NCBI GenBank assembly: GCA_035772405.1
Contig: JAYKKM010000337.1
Location: forward strand, 3,197,001-3,261,000
Source of the DNA: Chrysogorgia sp. JL179-B06
Taxonomy: Eukaryota > Cnidaria > Anthozoa > Scleralcyonacea > Chrysogorgiidae
Reading direction: 5' to 3'
DNA length: 64,000 nt
Shown here: positions 20,711 through 29,072 of the stretch, one piece after another
Layout: the number at the start of each line of letters is the position of its first letter
Position numbering within the stretch: the stretch's first letter is position 1
Translations under genes and position numbers: made by a program
Notes under the pieces: generated by a model
Seen by the model: the letters and a program-made list of their open reading frames with translations, nothing else
Told to the model about the DNA's origin: nothing
Databases searched by the model: none

Positions 20711-21949
20711 TTAATACTGGATTGATTGCAGCCCATTGTTCATGAAGTTGACCAACCCATCACTTATCACAAACACCCTGCACATAACATTCGCAGTCGT
20801 CGCTTTCTTAGTGATTTCAAGAAGCACGCCAGATTGTGTGTTCACAATTTTTTTACCAGTGGCGACGTTGTAATTATCTTGAACGCTCCTCAAGTCAATG
20901 ACCAACGCGAAGCCATCTTTATAGAACTTCTGTATGGTCATGAACTGAGCGTGTTCTTCACCCAACCCAAACAATCGTTTCGCTTCTGCATAGAACTTCG
21001 ACTTCGGGATGCCTTGTGAGTACACACTATTTGGCACACCTTCAATTGTGACTCTAACACTATCAATATTTGGGTAAAGAAACTCCTCGCTGTCTGTTCG
21101 CACCTTATTCGTGAATAGCAACACAATCGCCTTCATGCTTTTTCTTGGAAGATTAATGTTTTCATTCACAATGGTCGTGCCTTTGTCCCATTCGGTGGTT
21201 TTCATCAACGTGATGTGCTCATATGACAAACTACGACCACTTGCATAGCCCGACGCTATTTCGTCAGCGAGCTCCTGGTTATCGATCGTCTCATACTCAA
21301 GCTCGAGGTTCTCCAGAGTGTATCCACCCACAGCGCTACCGGATTGCGCCACCATGATGTCTGTGGCCTTCGGAAGTGTGATCACATACTGCAAGTTGTT
21401 GTTCATGCTAAAAGGAGCGTACAACCCGTGGTCATTCATGATTTTACCAAGCTTAATCCGCTGCTTCGTCCCAATCACACCAAACATTAACGCGTCACTA
21501 ACTTTAGCAACGTTCCCACTCGTCGCACCACTGTCATCCTTAGAAATTAGCTTTCTCAAGTTCTCACCACCAACACCATAATCAATCATTTGGTCTCGCG
21601 CAGTGACACTCTCCCAAAGGTCGCGATAGACACCAGTGTAATTTTCCCCATTGTTGTCATACACAGTTTCCCCAGCTAGTCTCACAACAAGTTTCTCAAC
21701 CAACAACTTACTAACATTATTCAAGAACCAGCTTTTGGCGTTTGCATTCTTAAAGTCGAACACTAGACCCAACGACCCAGGCACCAAACAGCTGCTAACC
21801 TTGAGCTTCGGTATATCAATGTAAAGTTCCTCACCAGGACTGACCTTATTAGGGTTCAACGTGATTACGTGTTGCGTTCTCACCCCTTTTATGACACCCA
21901 TAGTCGCTCGTCTAAAACCAGGGTTCAACTCTGCTGACGTGACGTTCAT
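20711..21949 (-). CDS. major capsid protein, double jelly-roll
   Basis: A 412-aa protein rich in beta-strand patterns, with no membrane segment. It contains the tract VPGSLGLVFDF (about residues 57-67) and, after a short helix, VEKLVVRLAGETVYDNN (about 84-100). Similar tracts occur in Polinton major capsid proteins. The size, its place immediately upstream of the packaging ATPase, and the lack of any other candidate support the assignment. Published Polinton capsid proteins of this class form icosahedral shells from pseudo-hexameric trimers. The fold is inferred from sequence style, not modelled. The ATG is preceded by GTAAAGTAT, a motif shared with other genes of the element. Confidence 0.82.
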   Translation of the reverse strand: MNVTSAELNPGFRRATMGVIKGVRTQHVITLNPNKVSPGEELYIDIPKLKVSSCLVPGSLGLVFDFKNANAKSWFLNNVSKLLVEKLVVRLAGETVYDNNGENYTGVYRDLWESVTARDQMIDYGVGGENLRKLISKDDSGATSGNVAKVSDALMFGVIGTKQRIKLGKIMNDHGLYAPFSMNNNLQYVITLPKATDIMVAQSGSAVGGYTLENLELEYETIDNQELADEIASGYASGRSLSYEHITLMKTTEWDKGTTIVNENINLPRKSMKAIVLLFTNKVRTDSEEFLYPNIDSVRVTIEGVPNSVYSQGIPKSKFYAEAKRLFGLGEEHAQFMTIQKFYKDGFALVIDLRSVQDNYNVATGKKIVNTQSGVLLEITKKATTANVMCRVFVISDGLVNFMNNGLQSIQY

Positions 21950-21971
21950 ATACTTTACATATGTTTTATCG

Positions 21972-23411
21972 CTACCGTTTTAGCTTGTAATAGTCATAAG
22001 CAAACCACACAAGTACCACTGCGAGTACCCAGAGATTTTGGGCCAACCAGGCGAGACCCTTTGCACCCAACGTCAACATATTGTAAACTAAATTAGCCAA
22101 CCCAACAGCCCATGGACCCATCTTCGTTATCGCATTCTTAACAGCCTGTGCGAATGACTTTGTAGCCATAGCGCCCCTCATAACAGCAGACCTCCCAGCG
22201 ATGATAATAGTTGTTATAATTCCAGCCACTGAAATTGCTACAGCGCTCAACCCGACCATATTCTCTTTAGCCCATTCCTTGAACTTCTGCAACCTGTCAA
22301 TGTCGATCTCTTGTTGCGCTCTAACTTCCTCTATTTCTCGCTGTTCAATAACCATGTCTCTAGCCTGTCTAAGTCCGATCGCTCTCTCAGCTAGACTAGT
22401 GCGCTCTTTTTTCTCTGCAGCTGTGAGGCCTTCTCTGTTGAGCTCTTCCAATCTCCTACTCGTCTCATTTATCGCTTTTTGAAAATAGTCTGCTTGTATT
22501 TGCAACGCGCCAGTGTCACCTATTCTTGACTCACGCAACGCGCCATCGCCTGGATTAAGCACACCATTCAGCTCGCGGTTTTCGTCTGGTGTTAGCCTAG
22601 GTATGTCAACATAGCCCACTCTTGTTTCGATTACTGAGAAGTCATCTGGGATTGCTTCTGTTGTGGCGACTGTTGTTTCTGTACTCTCAGGGATTTGACT
22701 AACTAACTTTTTGAACTGTTCAATTGCGTTTTTACTACTCGCGTCTTTACTGTAGACCAAGTCTTCTTTTTTTTTCCCACGTACTAGAATTCGTTTAGGC
22801 TTCCCATACTCACCATCTTTGTTTATTGGTTTGAAAACAATAACCCCTGAGTCCGTAACCTGCGACCTGTTGACTATTTCCCTTGACGCGTCGTCGTGGC
22901 CGAGTCCCTTTTTGTTTAATTTACGTATTTTCCTATTTATTAGCTTGATTCTTTTTACATTGTTTTCTGTTAGCTCTTTGTTGGACGCTTTTAGCTCGCC
23001 CAGTCTTTTCTTAATTTCCTCCTCCTCTTCAAAAGCTATACTGAAACTTTCGTCATTGACGTCACCATATGTGTCCTGCTCAACAAACTTTACTGTTGGG
23101 ACTTCTGTGTTGGTCCCCCTTATTGTCACCGTCTTACCATCGTCAGTGTCGATAAATGACGTCTCTTTTTCTTGAAACCTTCTATCATATTCGTACTGTA
23201 ATTTATCCACTCTCTCACGCAATTTACCATGCTCGACACGCGCAATGTCTGGCATGTCGTCGCCGCCATCATCGCCATACTTGTCGGTGATTAAATTATA
23301 GTCTCGAGTGACTTTTTCAAGTTCGTCACTTATTTGATCATCGGTGTACCTATCAAGTCTATCGAAGTCCTCCATCTGAATCTCGTCAAAATCTCCCCCA
23401 CCTTCAGCCAT
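21972..23411 (-). CDS. coiled-coil membrane protein, paralogue 1
   Basis: A 479-aa protein beginning MAEGGGDFDE. The N-terminal two thirds are acidic and helical, with likely coiled coil near residues 300-380 (runs such as EQREIEEVRAQQEIDIDRLQ). The C-terminal end has a strong membrane segment (about 385-405), a basic linker, a weaker hydrophobic region (about 431-454) and a final membrane segment (about 455-475). It is a longer duplicate of the neighbouring 316-aa protein. Placement between capsid and integrase genes suggests a structural or membrane-interaction role, for example an internal membrane or entry component, but this is inference. I do not recognise the family. Confidence 0.8.
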   Translation of the reverse strand: MAEGGGDFDEIQMEDFDRLDRYTDDQISDELEKVTRDYNLITDKYGDDGGDDMPDIARVEHGKLRERVDKLQYEYDRRFQEKETSFIDTDDGKTVTIRGTNTEVPTVKFVEQDTYGDVNDESFSIAFEEEEEIKKRLGELKASNKELTENNVKRIKLINRKIRKLNKKGLGHDDASREIVNRSQVTDSGVIVFKPINKDGEYGKPKRILVRGKKKEDLVYSKDASSKNAIEQFKKLVSQIPESTETTVATTEAIPDDFSVIETRVGYVDIPRLTPDENRELNGVLNPGDGALRESRIGDTGALQIQADYFQKAINETSRRLEELNREGLTAAEKKERTSLAERAIGLRQARDMVIEQREIEEVRAQQEIDIDRLQKFKEWAKENMVGLSAVAISVAGIITTIIIAGRSAVMRGAMATKSFAQAVKNAITKMGPWAVGLANLVYNMLTLGAKGLAWLAQNLWVLAVVLVWFAYDYYKLKR

Positions 23412-23470
23412 ATTACATTAGCTCACATTTTGAATATCGCTCTCTGACTCCCACGAATCACATTTTCTCT
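23412..23470 (-). pseudogene. remnant of the integrase 3' end left by tandem duplication
   Basis: This short gap is very similar to 24,422-24,473, where the integrase gene ends: the plus-strand core TAGCTCACATTTTGAATATC is identical. On the minus strand it would read like the last residues of the integrase chromodomain (SDIQNVS then stop). It shows that the duplicated unit included the integrase tail plus a membrane-protein gene. Confidence 0.75.
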
Positions 23471-24421
23471 CTAGTTTAGATAATTGTACGCAAGCCACGC
23501 GAATGTCACCGCAAACACCCACAGATTTTGAGCTAACCAAGCGAGGCCCTTTGCGCCTGTCACCAGCGCGTCATAAACTAAGTTCGCCAATCCAACAGCC
23601 CATGGACCCATCCTCATTATCACGTTTTTAACAGCCTGTGCAAACGACCTCGTAGTCATAGCGCCTCTCATAACATTAGACCTCCCAGCGATAATAATGG
23701 TTGTTATAATTGCAGCTATTGCAATCGCTAAAGCGCTAGACCCAACCATATTTTCTCTAACCCATTTCTTGAAATTCTGCAACCTGTCAATGTCGACTTC
23801 CTGTTGCTCTCTAACTTCCTCCATTTCTCGCTGTTCAATAACCATGTCTCTAGCTTGTCTAAGTCCAACCATTCTCTCAGCTAGATCGATGAACTCTTCG
23901 TTCTCTGCGATCGTGAGGTCCTCTCTGTCAAGCTCCGCTATTCTTTTGCTCGCTTCGTTTATCAAGTCTTGAGAATGGTCTGCTTGTATTTGCAATGTGC
24001 CAGTGTCGCCTACTCTCGACTCAGACATCACATTCTCACCTGGATTGAGCATGCTATTCAGCTCGCGGTTCTCGATTGGTGTTAGTCCAGGTATGTCGAC
24101 GTACTCTGCGTGTGTGGTGTCTAACAACGGCGCACTCCCCACAACGTCTTCACGATCTCTTACGATGTCATTAACCCGCGTTGTGATATCGTTAAAATCC
24201 TTCTTCATGCGTTGACGAAATCTTACATCACGTTCGCGCCTCAGTCCACTCTCCACTCTAATTAGTCTAATTTTCTCATCGACTGTGACGTTCGGATCGT
24301 TCCGAGATAGTTTGCGATCTTGAGTGGCTCTTTCGAGACTATACTTTAGTTCGTCGTCAGTGACATCTTTGTATTCGTCAGATCTATCCATCTCAAAGTC
24401 GTCGAAGCCACCTTCAGCCAT
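23471..24421 (-). CDS. coiled-coil membrane protein, paralogue 2
   Basis: A 316-aa protein with the same architecture as paralogue 1: acidic N-terminus beginning MAEGGFDDFE, a coiled-coil tract with EQREMEEVREQQEVDIDRLQ, then membrane segments at about 225-245 and 295-314 with a hydrophobic region between. The C-terminal 200 residues align closely with the other copy. It lacks about 160 residues of the N-terminal/middle region. It starts 6 bp downstream of the integrase stop. Being the copy next to the intact integrase, it may retain the original position. Unknown function. Confidence 0.8.
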   Translation of the reverse strand: MAEGGFDDFEMDRSDEYKDVTDDELKYSLERATQDRKLSRNDPNVTVDEKIRLIRVESGLRRERDVRFRQRMKKDFNDITTRVNDIVRDREDVVGSAPLLDTTHAEYVDIPGLTPIENRELNSMLNPGENVMSESRVGDTGTLQIQADHSQDLINEASKRIAELDREDLTIAENEEFIDLAERMVGLRQARDMVIEQREMEEVREQQEVDIDRLQNFKKWVRENMVGSSALAIAIAAIITTIIIAGRSNVMRGAMTTRSFAQAVKNVIMRMGPWAVGLANLVYDALVTGAKGLAWLAQNLWVFAVTFAWLAYNYLN

Positions 24422-24427
24422 ACTACA

Positions 24428-25531
24428 CTAGCTCACATTTTGAATATCGCTCTCTGGTATCCACGAATTATGTTTGCTCTCATAACCCAACCATTTGACC
24501 AGCGCCATCTTCTTCCCTCTGACTTTCTTTCTTTTCAACACCTTTTCAACTCTGTACACATCGTCACCAGGTTTCTTATTGACTAGCGATAATTCCTGTT
24601 CATAAAATTTACCAATAATCTGTTCACCACTTATGTCCTCAATTTCATACACATTTGGATCACCGCGAATAACTTTCACCACTTTAAACAGCTCTTCAGT
24701 GAAGTTGGCTTCATAGCCCTTTGTGAACACGCTCTTGTATTTACTAATTCTCACTGACTCGCCAACTCTAAACTTTGGCAATGGGGTGTCTGCAAAATGA
24801 TGACCAAACAAAGTGGTCCACACTTCACCCTCATTTGACTTATTGACATCCTTCGGTTTCATCATAATGCTTCGATTCACATTGCCATTGTAATTGCTCA
24901 TAAACTGGTCAAGAACGTCAATCCATTTGTACGTCCCACGGGTATAAAAATACTTCCACATAATACTCTTCAAACTTCTATTAAAACGCTCAACAACAGC
25001 AGCTTTTTTATCACTCTTAGTGCTGAAATATTCAACACCATGTTTTCTCAGCAAACTTTTCACACCAACGTTGTAGAACTCAAGTCCATCATCAAATTGC
25101 GCTAACTTAGGTGTGGTCCCAAACCGATCTTTGAAGTCGTTCAATAGCTCTCCAACAGCCTTAGTCATGTTCTTAGCGTCTTTTCTATAAACTGCAATGC
25201 CAAAAGCGTATCTACTCAATATTTCAATGCCTGTCAATATCCAATAATAACCTCCATTCTGTTTTGAGTACTTACTCATGTCCACTAGGTCCATTTGAAG
25301 CTCTTCACCAAGAAATCCGACGAAGGTAGCACGGAATTTATGCCTTCTCACGATGGGTTTGTACCTAGTGTAAGTGTCCTGCGTGGTCAACCATTTTTTC
25401 ACTGTTTTTCTAGTTACTTTCAATCCGTCTCCCAACGCACTTTGATACAACCTCTCTGCGCCACTGAACCCCGTCTTAGGATCATAATAGATGTCTCGCA
25501 ACCCTTGCTCTGTCTCCACACCAAGCTCCAT
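24428..25531 (-). CDS. Polinton integrase with C-terminal chromodomain
   Basis: The start is the ATG at 25,531; an upstream GTG would add three residues. The rve core has acidic residues in LQMDLVD (D81), QFDDGLEF (D147) and AAVVERFNR (E181), giving a D,D-33-E arrangement close to the retroviral D,D-35-E. The C-terminal region has an SH3-like segment (about 255-315) and then a chromodomain (about 323-365) with YRVEKVL, ALVKWLGY and NSWIPESDI. The enzyme inserts the linear element DNA and makes 6-bp duplications; chromodomains bind modified histones and can steer insertion. It lies 5 bp downstream of the probable minor capsid gene. All catalytic residues are present. Confidence 0.95.
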   Translation of the reverse strand: MELGVETEQGLRDIYYDPKTGFSGAERLYQSALGDGLKVTRKTVKKWLTTQDTYTRYKPIVRRHKFRATFVGFLGEELQMDLVDMSKYSKQNGGYYWILTGIEILSRYAFGIAVYRKDAKNMTKAVGELLNDFKDRFGTTPKLAQFDDGLEFYNVGVKSLLRKHGVEYFSTKSDKKAAVVERFNRSLKSIMWKYFYTRGTYKWIDVLDQFMSNYNGNVNRSIMMKPKDVNKSNEGEVWTTLFGHHFADTPLPKFRVGESVRISKYKSVFTKGYEANFTEELFKVVKVIRGDPNVYEIEDISGEQIIGKFYEQELSLVNKKPGDDVYRVEKVLKRKKVRGKKMALVKWLGYESKHNSWIPESDIQNVS

Positions 25532-25536
25532 ATAGT

Positions 25537-26238
25537 TCACACAATATACAGTTCCAATAGCACCGCGCCAATTTTGAGATCACCGTTATTTGGTTTGACG
25601 CGAAATGTCATGCTTGAGTAAACACCTTTTTTAATGCCCACCTTTGACTCAATATCCACATGACGTTGTACTGACCCTTTCAAAGACTGCTCAGTGGGTA
25701 TTGGCAACGTTGTGATCACATCGCTACGCTTCCCATCAATACCCACGTTACTATCCGTCTCAACAATGTCACACGAAACTTCTATGTACTTCAGACCTCT
25801 ATACATGTCGACCTCGTTCGGGCTAGTGTGCCACTGTGAGTCATTCTGAATCACCTCACCCTTCGCGAAACCAAGTAGAGGCCCAAGGGTGTCTAACACA
25901 GCTGAGCTACTAACCTTAACCCTACATTTACCTGTAGGCACTAGTTTCTCTATCTCAAGATCCACCTTAAGCTCGCTAGACTCATGCTTCAAGACTTTGA
26001 CCAATGCGTCGAAGCTAAAGTACCCTTCACCCACTTTAATCTTTTTAAAAGAGCCAACCCTAGAGTTATCCAGCGTGAAGACCTGAATGCTGTCGTCATT
26101 TGTTGTGTTATGATAGTCCCAAAACACAGTGGCTGTCTTGACCACAATGTATGGGTTATCGTGTATGACCATCATCGCGTTGTCAAAGGACACAACTTTT
26201 TCCGCACCTTCAATGAGTACCGTCAACTTTCGCGTCAT
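25537..26238 (-). CDS. probable minor capsid (penton) protein
   Basis: The start chosen is the ATG at 26,238, preceded by TGTTATAC. The open frame extends further upstream, but that would overlap the divergent gene at 26,260. The 233-aa product starts with a short beta-rich region and has no membrane segment. The middle includes TLGPLLGFAKGEV, a tract typical of the single jelly-roll minor capsid proteins of Polintons. The C-terminus (GDLKIGAVLLELYIV) is a beta hairpin-like end. Penton proteins of this type occupy the five-fold vertices. Assignment is by sequence style, size and neighbourhood and is less sure than the major capsid call. Confidence 0.6.
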   Translation of the reverse strand: MTRKLTVLIEGAEKVVSFDNAMMVIHDNPYIVVKTATVFWDYHNTTNDDSIQVFTLDNSRVGSFKKIKVGEGYFSFDALVKVLKHESSELKVDLEIEKLVPTGKCRVKVSSSAVLDTLGPLLGFAKGEVIQNDSQWHTSPNEVDMYRGLKYIEVSCDIVETDSNVGIDGKRSDVITTLPIPTEQSLKGSVQRHVDIESKVGIKKGVYSSMTFRVKPNNGDLKIGAVLLELYIV

Positions 26239-26259
26239 GTATAACATACAGTATATTAT
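26239..26259. promoter_or_regulatory. 21-bp bidirectional promoter/leader between divergent genes
   Basis: Only 21 bp separate the start codons of the divergent genes at 26,238 (minus) and 26,260 (plus). The spacer contains TATAAC and GTATATTAT, placing a GTATA-type motif directly before each ATG. Transcript leaders must be very short, or initiation must occur inside the neighbouring gene. Confidence 0.5.
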
Positions 26260-27741
26260 ATGCAGAAAGCCCTTCATGACTACTATGGGAAGTACTACAA
26301 GCGTGCGATGGCTAACACGTCGAAGGCCACACACAACGCAAAGGCAGACCTCATCAAAAAGTACCCCCACGCTACTTTAAGCAAATTCGAGTTCAATCCA
26401 AATATTTCGCAAGATGGTAAAATCACGAGTGTCGACATATATTTCAGAAACAATGACATCCTTAGCACAGACATAACCAGCGCAACCTTCAAAAATGATA
26501 AAAACATGTGGAAGTGGCTACACAATAGCAAGTTCCCAATAATATGGCAAGGTGGTGGAGCTATCCAACCACTACCAAAAGGTCATAAGAACCACTGGGG
26601 GCTTTGGGATGGCTACCCAACGGAAAACGTGTTAAATTATCCAGTGAATAACTTTAAAGTTTTTGTTAACCAAAATAGCTACTTCATGTCAAAGCTACCA
26701 GTCCTACAAATCACTACGTCAAAGACAAAATCAGAGTGGGATGACAACGAATCTTACTACTGTGTTGTGTTTGCGACGTATTGTGCGAGTTTCTGTTGTG
26801 GGGTGTCACTACAACATTTATCAGTGTCACAAGAAGTTCATCCTGTGGTCACAAGTGTAATGAGATTTCATTTGTACTTCACCATTAGAAGACTTCTCAG
26901 AAGAATGGAAGGTGGTGAGACCATGAAATCAATAAGTAGAGAATTCAACGCTTCCGAATTGTATGGCAAGATTTCTAAGATTCCCAGAAAACATTATTAC
27001 CAGAATAAAGTCCTGAGCGATGGCACAACAGGTGAATCCAGAGTGTTCACGCTCAACGACGTTCAGAACGATTATAAACGATACGTCGCACGACTCTCAG
27101 ACGGCTTTACCAACATTGGACTGCAATATCTAAATCAGAGCATAGAGTCCTTTGTGTACTCCACACTTGGTGCACAAGCGAGAACACGTGTATCAGTCGT
27201 TGGTGGTTCTGCAGGAAGTCTAGAGACCCAACAAGAGTTCCGCAAGTTGTTTTCTGACAGCGTTATCAACTACGATGTATCAACATGGATTCTCAACATG
27301 AATAAATCGATTAGAGACACCAACGTTGTCCAAAATCTCGCAGTGTCGCCAAGTACGTGGTTGATGCCAAGTAATGTGGTGATTCTCAAGAATAAAATCG
27401 CTGGGTACAACAACTTATTAAAGATTGCCACAGAGTCCATGAGATTTGGAGTGAACACTAGCTTGAATGCAACAACACCAACAATTACGGCTAAAAAAGT
27501 CCACCAAGAAAATGTGGTGACTCACTTAGTAGCACCACCCGTGAAGAAAACAGTGGCTAAAAAAGTCCACCAAGAAAACGTGGTGGCTAACTTGGGAGTA
27601 GCGTCACCCGTGAAGAAAACAGTGACCAATCAAATTGCGCAGACTACCACCTCAAGTGAGTCAGACACGACAACGTTGGCGATAGTGTTAGGGTTCTCAG
27701 CAGTCTCTGGTTATCTGCTAACCAAATACACCTTGAAGTAG
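26260..27741 (+). CDS. 493-aa probable structural protein with C-terminal membrane anchor
   Basis: The ATG at 26,260 follows GTATATTAT. The protein has an N-terminal soluble region, a tract with HW (112-113) and a cysteine cluster around CASFCCG (175-181), a long region without obvious motifs, and two copies of a 22-23-residue repeat (beginning AKKVHQENVV) near residues 410-455. A Ser/Thr-rich linker and a single membrane segment follow at the end (about 471-489). It is the first gene of the right-facing structural block and is followed 2 bp later by the fibre-like gene. I do not recognise the family. The HW/Cys arrangement is loosely like adenain-type proteases, but the expected glutamine and acidic positions are not clear, so no protease call is made. 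Confidence 0.75.
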   Translation: MQKALHDYYGKYYKRAMANTSKATHNAKADLIKKYPHATLSKFEFNPNISQDGKITSVDIYFRNNDILSTDITSATFKNDKNMWKWLHNSKFPIIWQGGGAIQPLPKGHKNHWGLWDGYPTENVLNYPVNNFKVFVNQNSYFMSKLPVLQITTSKTKSEWDDNESYYCVVFATYCASFCCGVSLQHLSVSQEVHPVVTSVMRFHLYFTIRRLLRRMEGGETMKSISREFNASELYGKISKIPRKHYYQNKVLSDGTTGESRVFTLNDVQNDYKRYVARLSDGFTNIGLQYLNQSIESFVYSTLGAQARTRVSVVGGSAGSLETQQEFRKLFSDSVINYDVSTWILNMNKSIRDTNVVQNLAVSPSTWLMPSNVVILKNKIAGYNNLLKIATESMRFGVNTSLNATTPTITAKKVHQENVVTHLVAPPVKKTVAKKVHQENVVANLGVASPVKKTVTNQIAQTTTSSESDTTTLAIVLGFSAVSGYLLTKYTLK

Positions 27742-27743
27742 TA

Positions 27744-28694
27744 ATGAGTCTAAACTATGGGTATGAGTCTGACGACCCTCACGATAAAATACTAAAGAGA
27801 ACGAAAAGGCATCTGGACGAAGATCCTAAATTAAGCGCGACCGGCGGAAGGATGTCTGGACTAATAGACATGCAAGGCTCAGCGATAAAAAACGTAGCAG
27901 ACCCAGTCGATGACTCAGACGCAACAAACAAAAGAACTCTAGAGCAATCACTATCAAGCTACCTCAAGAATCAGTCCTACAACATTGTGCTCGACTTCAA
28001 CGTTAGCACACACGCCTTGAAAAACGTGGAGTTTCACACCAATGGTTCAAACAAAGTGAAAGCCATTGGTGAAACAAGTAAATTAGTGCAAAACAACCCA
28101 GCTTATGGTCCTATTGTCGGCATCAGCAGTGTGAGTCAAAGTTTTCTATCCCCTGTGTTAACACCAATCCCACTTGAGTCAGGTCTCCATTTTAATTGTC
28201 CAAGTATGCAGTGGTGTGATCTCTCCATTTTTGTTGTGGTGAGGTTACCAATGAGAACCGCTGGATCAAATTGGGAGACAATTATATCAAACGACGATGG
28301 TAGTTGGGATAAGTTCATAGGGTACAAGACTGGTATGACCAACGGACTCGCGTATGGTGGTAGCATCCCAGCAATGGAGAGCATATGCACTATTCCGAGT
28401 AGCATTGACATAAGTAAAATGCATATGATATCAATACACTGGCAAATGAGCAATTCACATGTCAGAGTCAACAACGTTAAGTCAGCCGACTCAGACTTCA
28501 TAGCGAATATGGGAAAGATAGGCACACCTTATGGAACAATTTTTGGGACACATCGACCAAGAATACCACTCGCACCTTATGTGTACCCATCGTTGATAGA
28601 ATTCTACGGTGTGAAAATTGTGAGTGGTTACATGACAAACCGAGACATCATAATCATGGGTGGAAAAATGATGAAGGAATATGGTGTAAAGTAA
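27744..28694 (+). CDS. fibre-like protein with phage tail-fibre motif and lectin-like C-terminus
   Basis: A 316-aa protein. Residues about 32-68 contain GGRMSGLIDMQGSAIKNVAD followed by D..DATNKRTLE. This matches the collar/shaft motif of many phage tail-fibre and Polinton fibre-like proteins (general form G.M.G.IDM.G..I.N..DP...DA..K). The C-terminal about 200 residues look beta-rich and resemble a concanavalin A/LamG-like jelly roll, with tracts such as LSIFVVVRL and MHMISIHWQM. This architecture suggests a trimeric spike that binds host-surface glycans, which is inference. It lies 2 bp after the 493-aa gene and directly abuts the next gene. Confidence 0.65.
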   Translation: MSLNYGYESDDPHDKILKRTKRHLDEDPKLSATGGRMSGLIDMQGSAIKNVADPVDDSDATNKRTLEQSLSSYLKNQSYNIVLDFNVSTHALKNVEFHTNGSNKVKAIGETSKLVQNNPAYGPIVGISSVSQSFLSPVLTPIPLESGLHFNCPSMQWCDLSIFVVVRLPMRTAGSNWETIISNDDGSWDKFIGYKTGMTNGLAYGGSIPAMESICTIPSSIDISKMHMISIHWQMSNSHVRVNNVKSADSDFIANMGKIGTPYGTIFGTHRPRIPLAPYVYPSLIEFYGVKIVSGYMTNRDIIIMGGKMMKEYGVK

Positions 28695-28901
28695 ATGGGA
28701 GCATGTGTTTCGAGACCTCATGAAATATACAAAATAAATAAGACGACTGATCACATGTTCAAAGCTGGTGGATCATTTGGTCGCGGTGACGTTACTCTCG
28801 AGCTCCACGCTGAGATTGGTATGAGGTCTAAAAAGACTTACGGCAAACCTATTATGTTACCAGAATCAGACACCGTAGGAGTGGTGGGAGACGTGACCTA
28901 A
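28695..28901 (+). CDS. 68-aa protein with N-myristoylation signal
   Basis: The ATG immediately follows the stop of the fibre-like gene. The N-terminus MGACVSRP fits the myristoylation pattern (Gly2, Ser6), and Cys4 next to it could be palmitoylated, so membrane attachment is likely. The rest is charged and without recognised domain. It is placed among the fibre and basic peptide genes, which suggests a virion or membrane-associated role. A small but compactly placed gene, so I believe it is real. Confidence 0.6.
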   Translation: MGACVSRPHEIYKINKTTDHMFKAGGSFGRGDVTLELHAEIGMRSKKTYGKPIMLPESDTVGVVGDVT

Positions 28902-28909
28902 GTTATGTA

Positions 28910-29050
28910 ATGGGTTGGCTTAGAAAACTGGCTCGTAACATTAGAAACTTTTTCAGACGACGTAGAAAACTGAAGACTAATAAAACGTATTTGCTGCATT
29001 GGTACACAACAAACCAGATCTATAAAAAACCTGACACCTATGTCGAGTAG
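28910..29050 (+). CDS. 46-aa arginine-rich amphipathic peptide
   Basis: The ATG at 28,910 follows GTTATGTA and opens a frame ending at TAG 29,048-29,050. The N-terminal 22 residues (MGWLRKLARNIRNFFRRRRK and onward) combine a basic patch with aromatic and leucine residues at helical spacing. It could bind DNA in the core, like the small basic core peptides of adenovirus-like elements, or disturb membranes. There are no homologues I can name. It is supported by spacing: 8 bp after the previous stop and 22 bp before the next start. Confidence 0.5.
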   Translation: MGWLRKLARNIRNFFRRRRKLKTNKTYLLHWYTTNQIYKKPDTYVE

Positions 29051-29072
29051 TTTTTTTTGCGAGGCTATAGTA

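Noticed and set aside
23471..24421. Viral fusion glycoprotein for the duplicated membrane proteins
   Set aside because: There is no signal peptide, no disulfide-rich ectodomain and no fusion-peptide pattern; the membrane segments are C-terminal after an acidic coiled coil.
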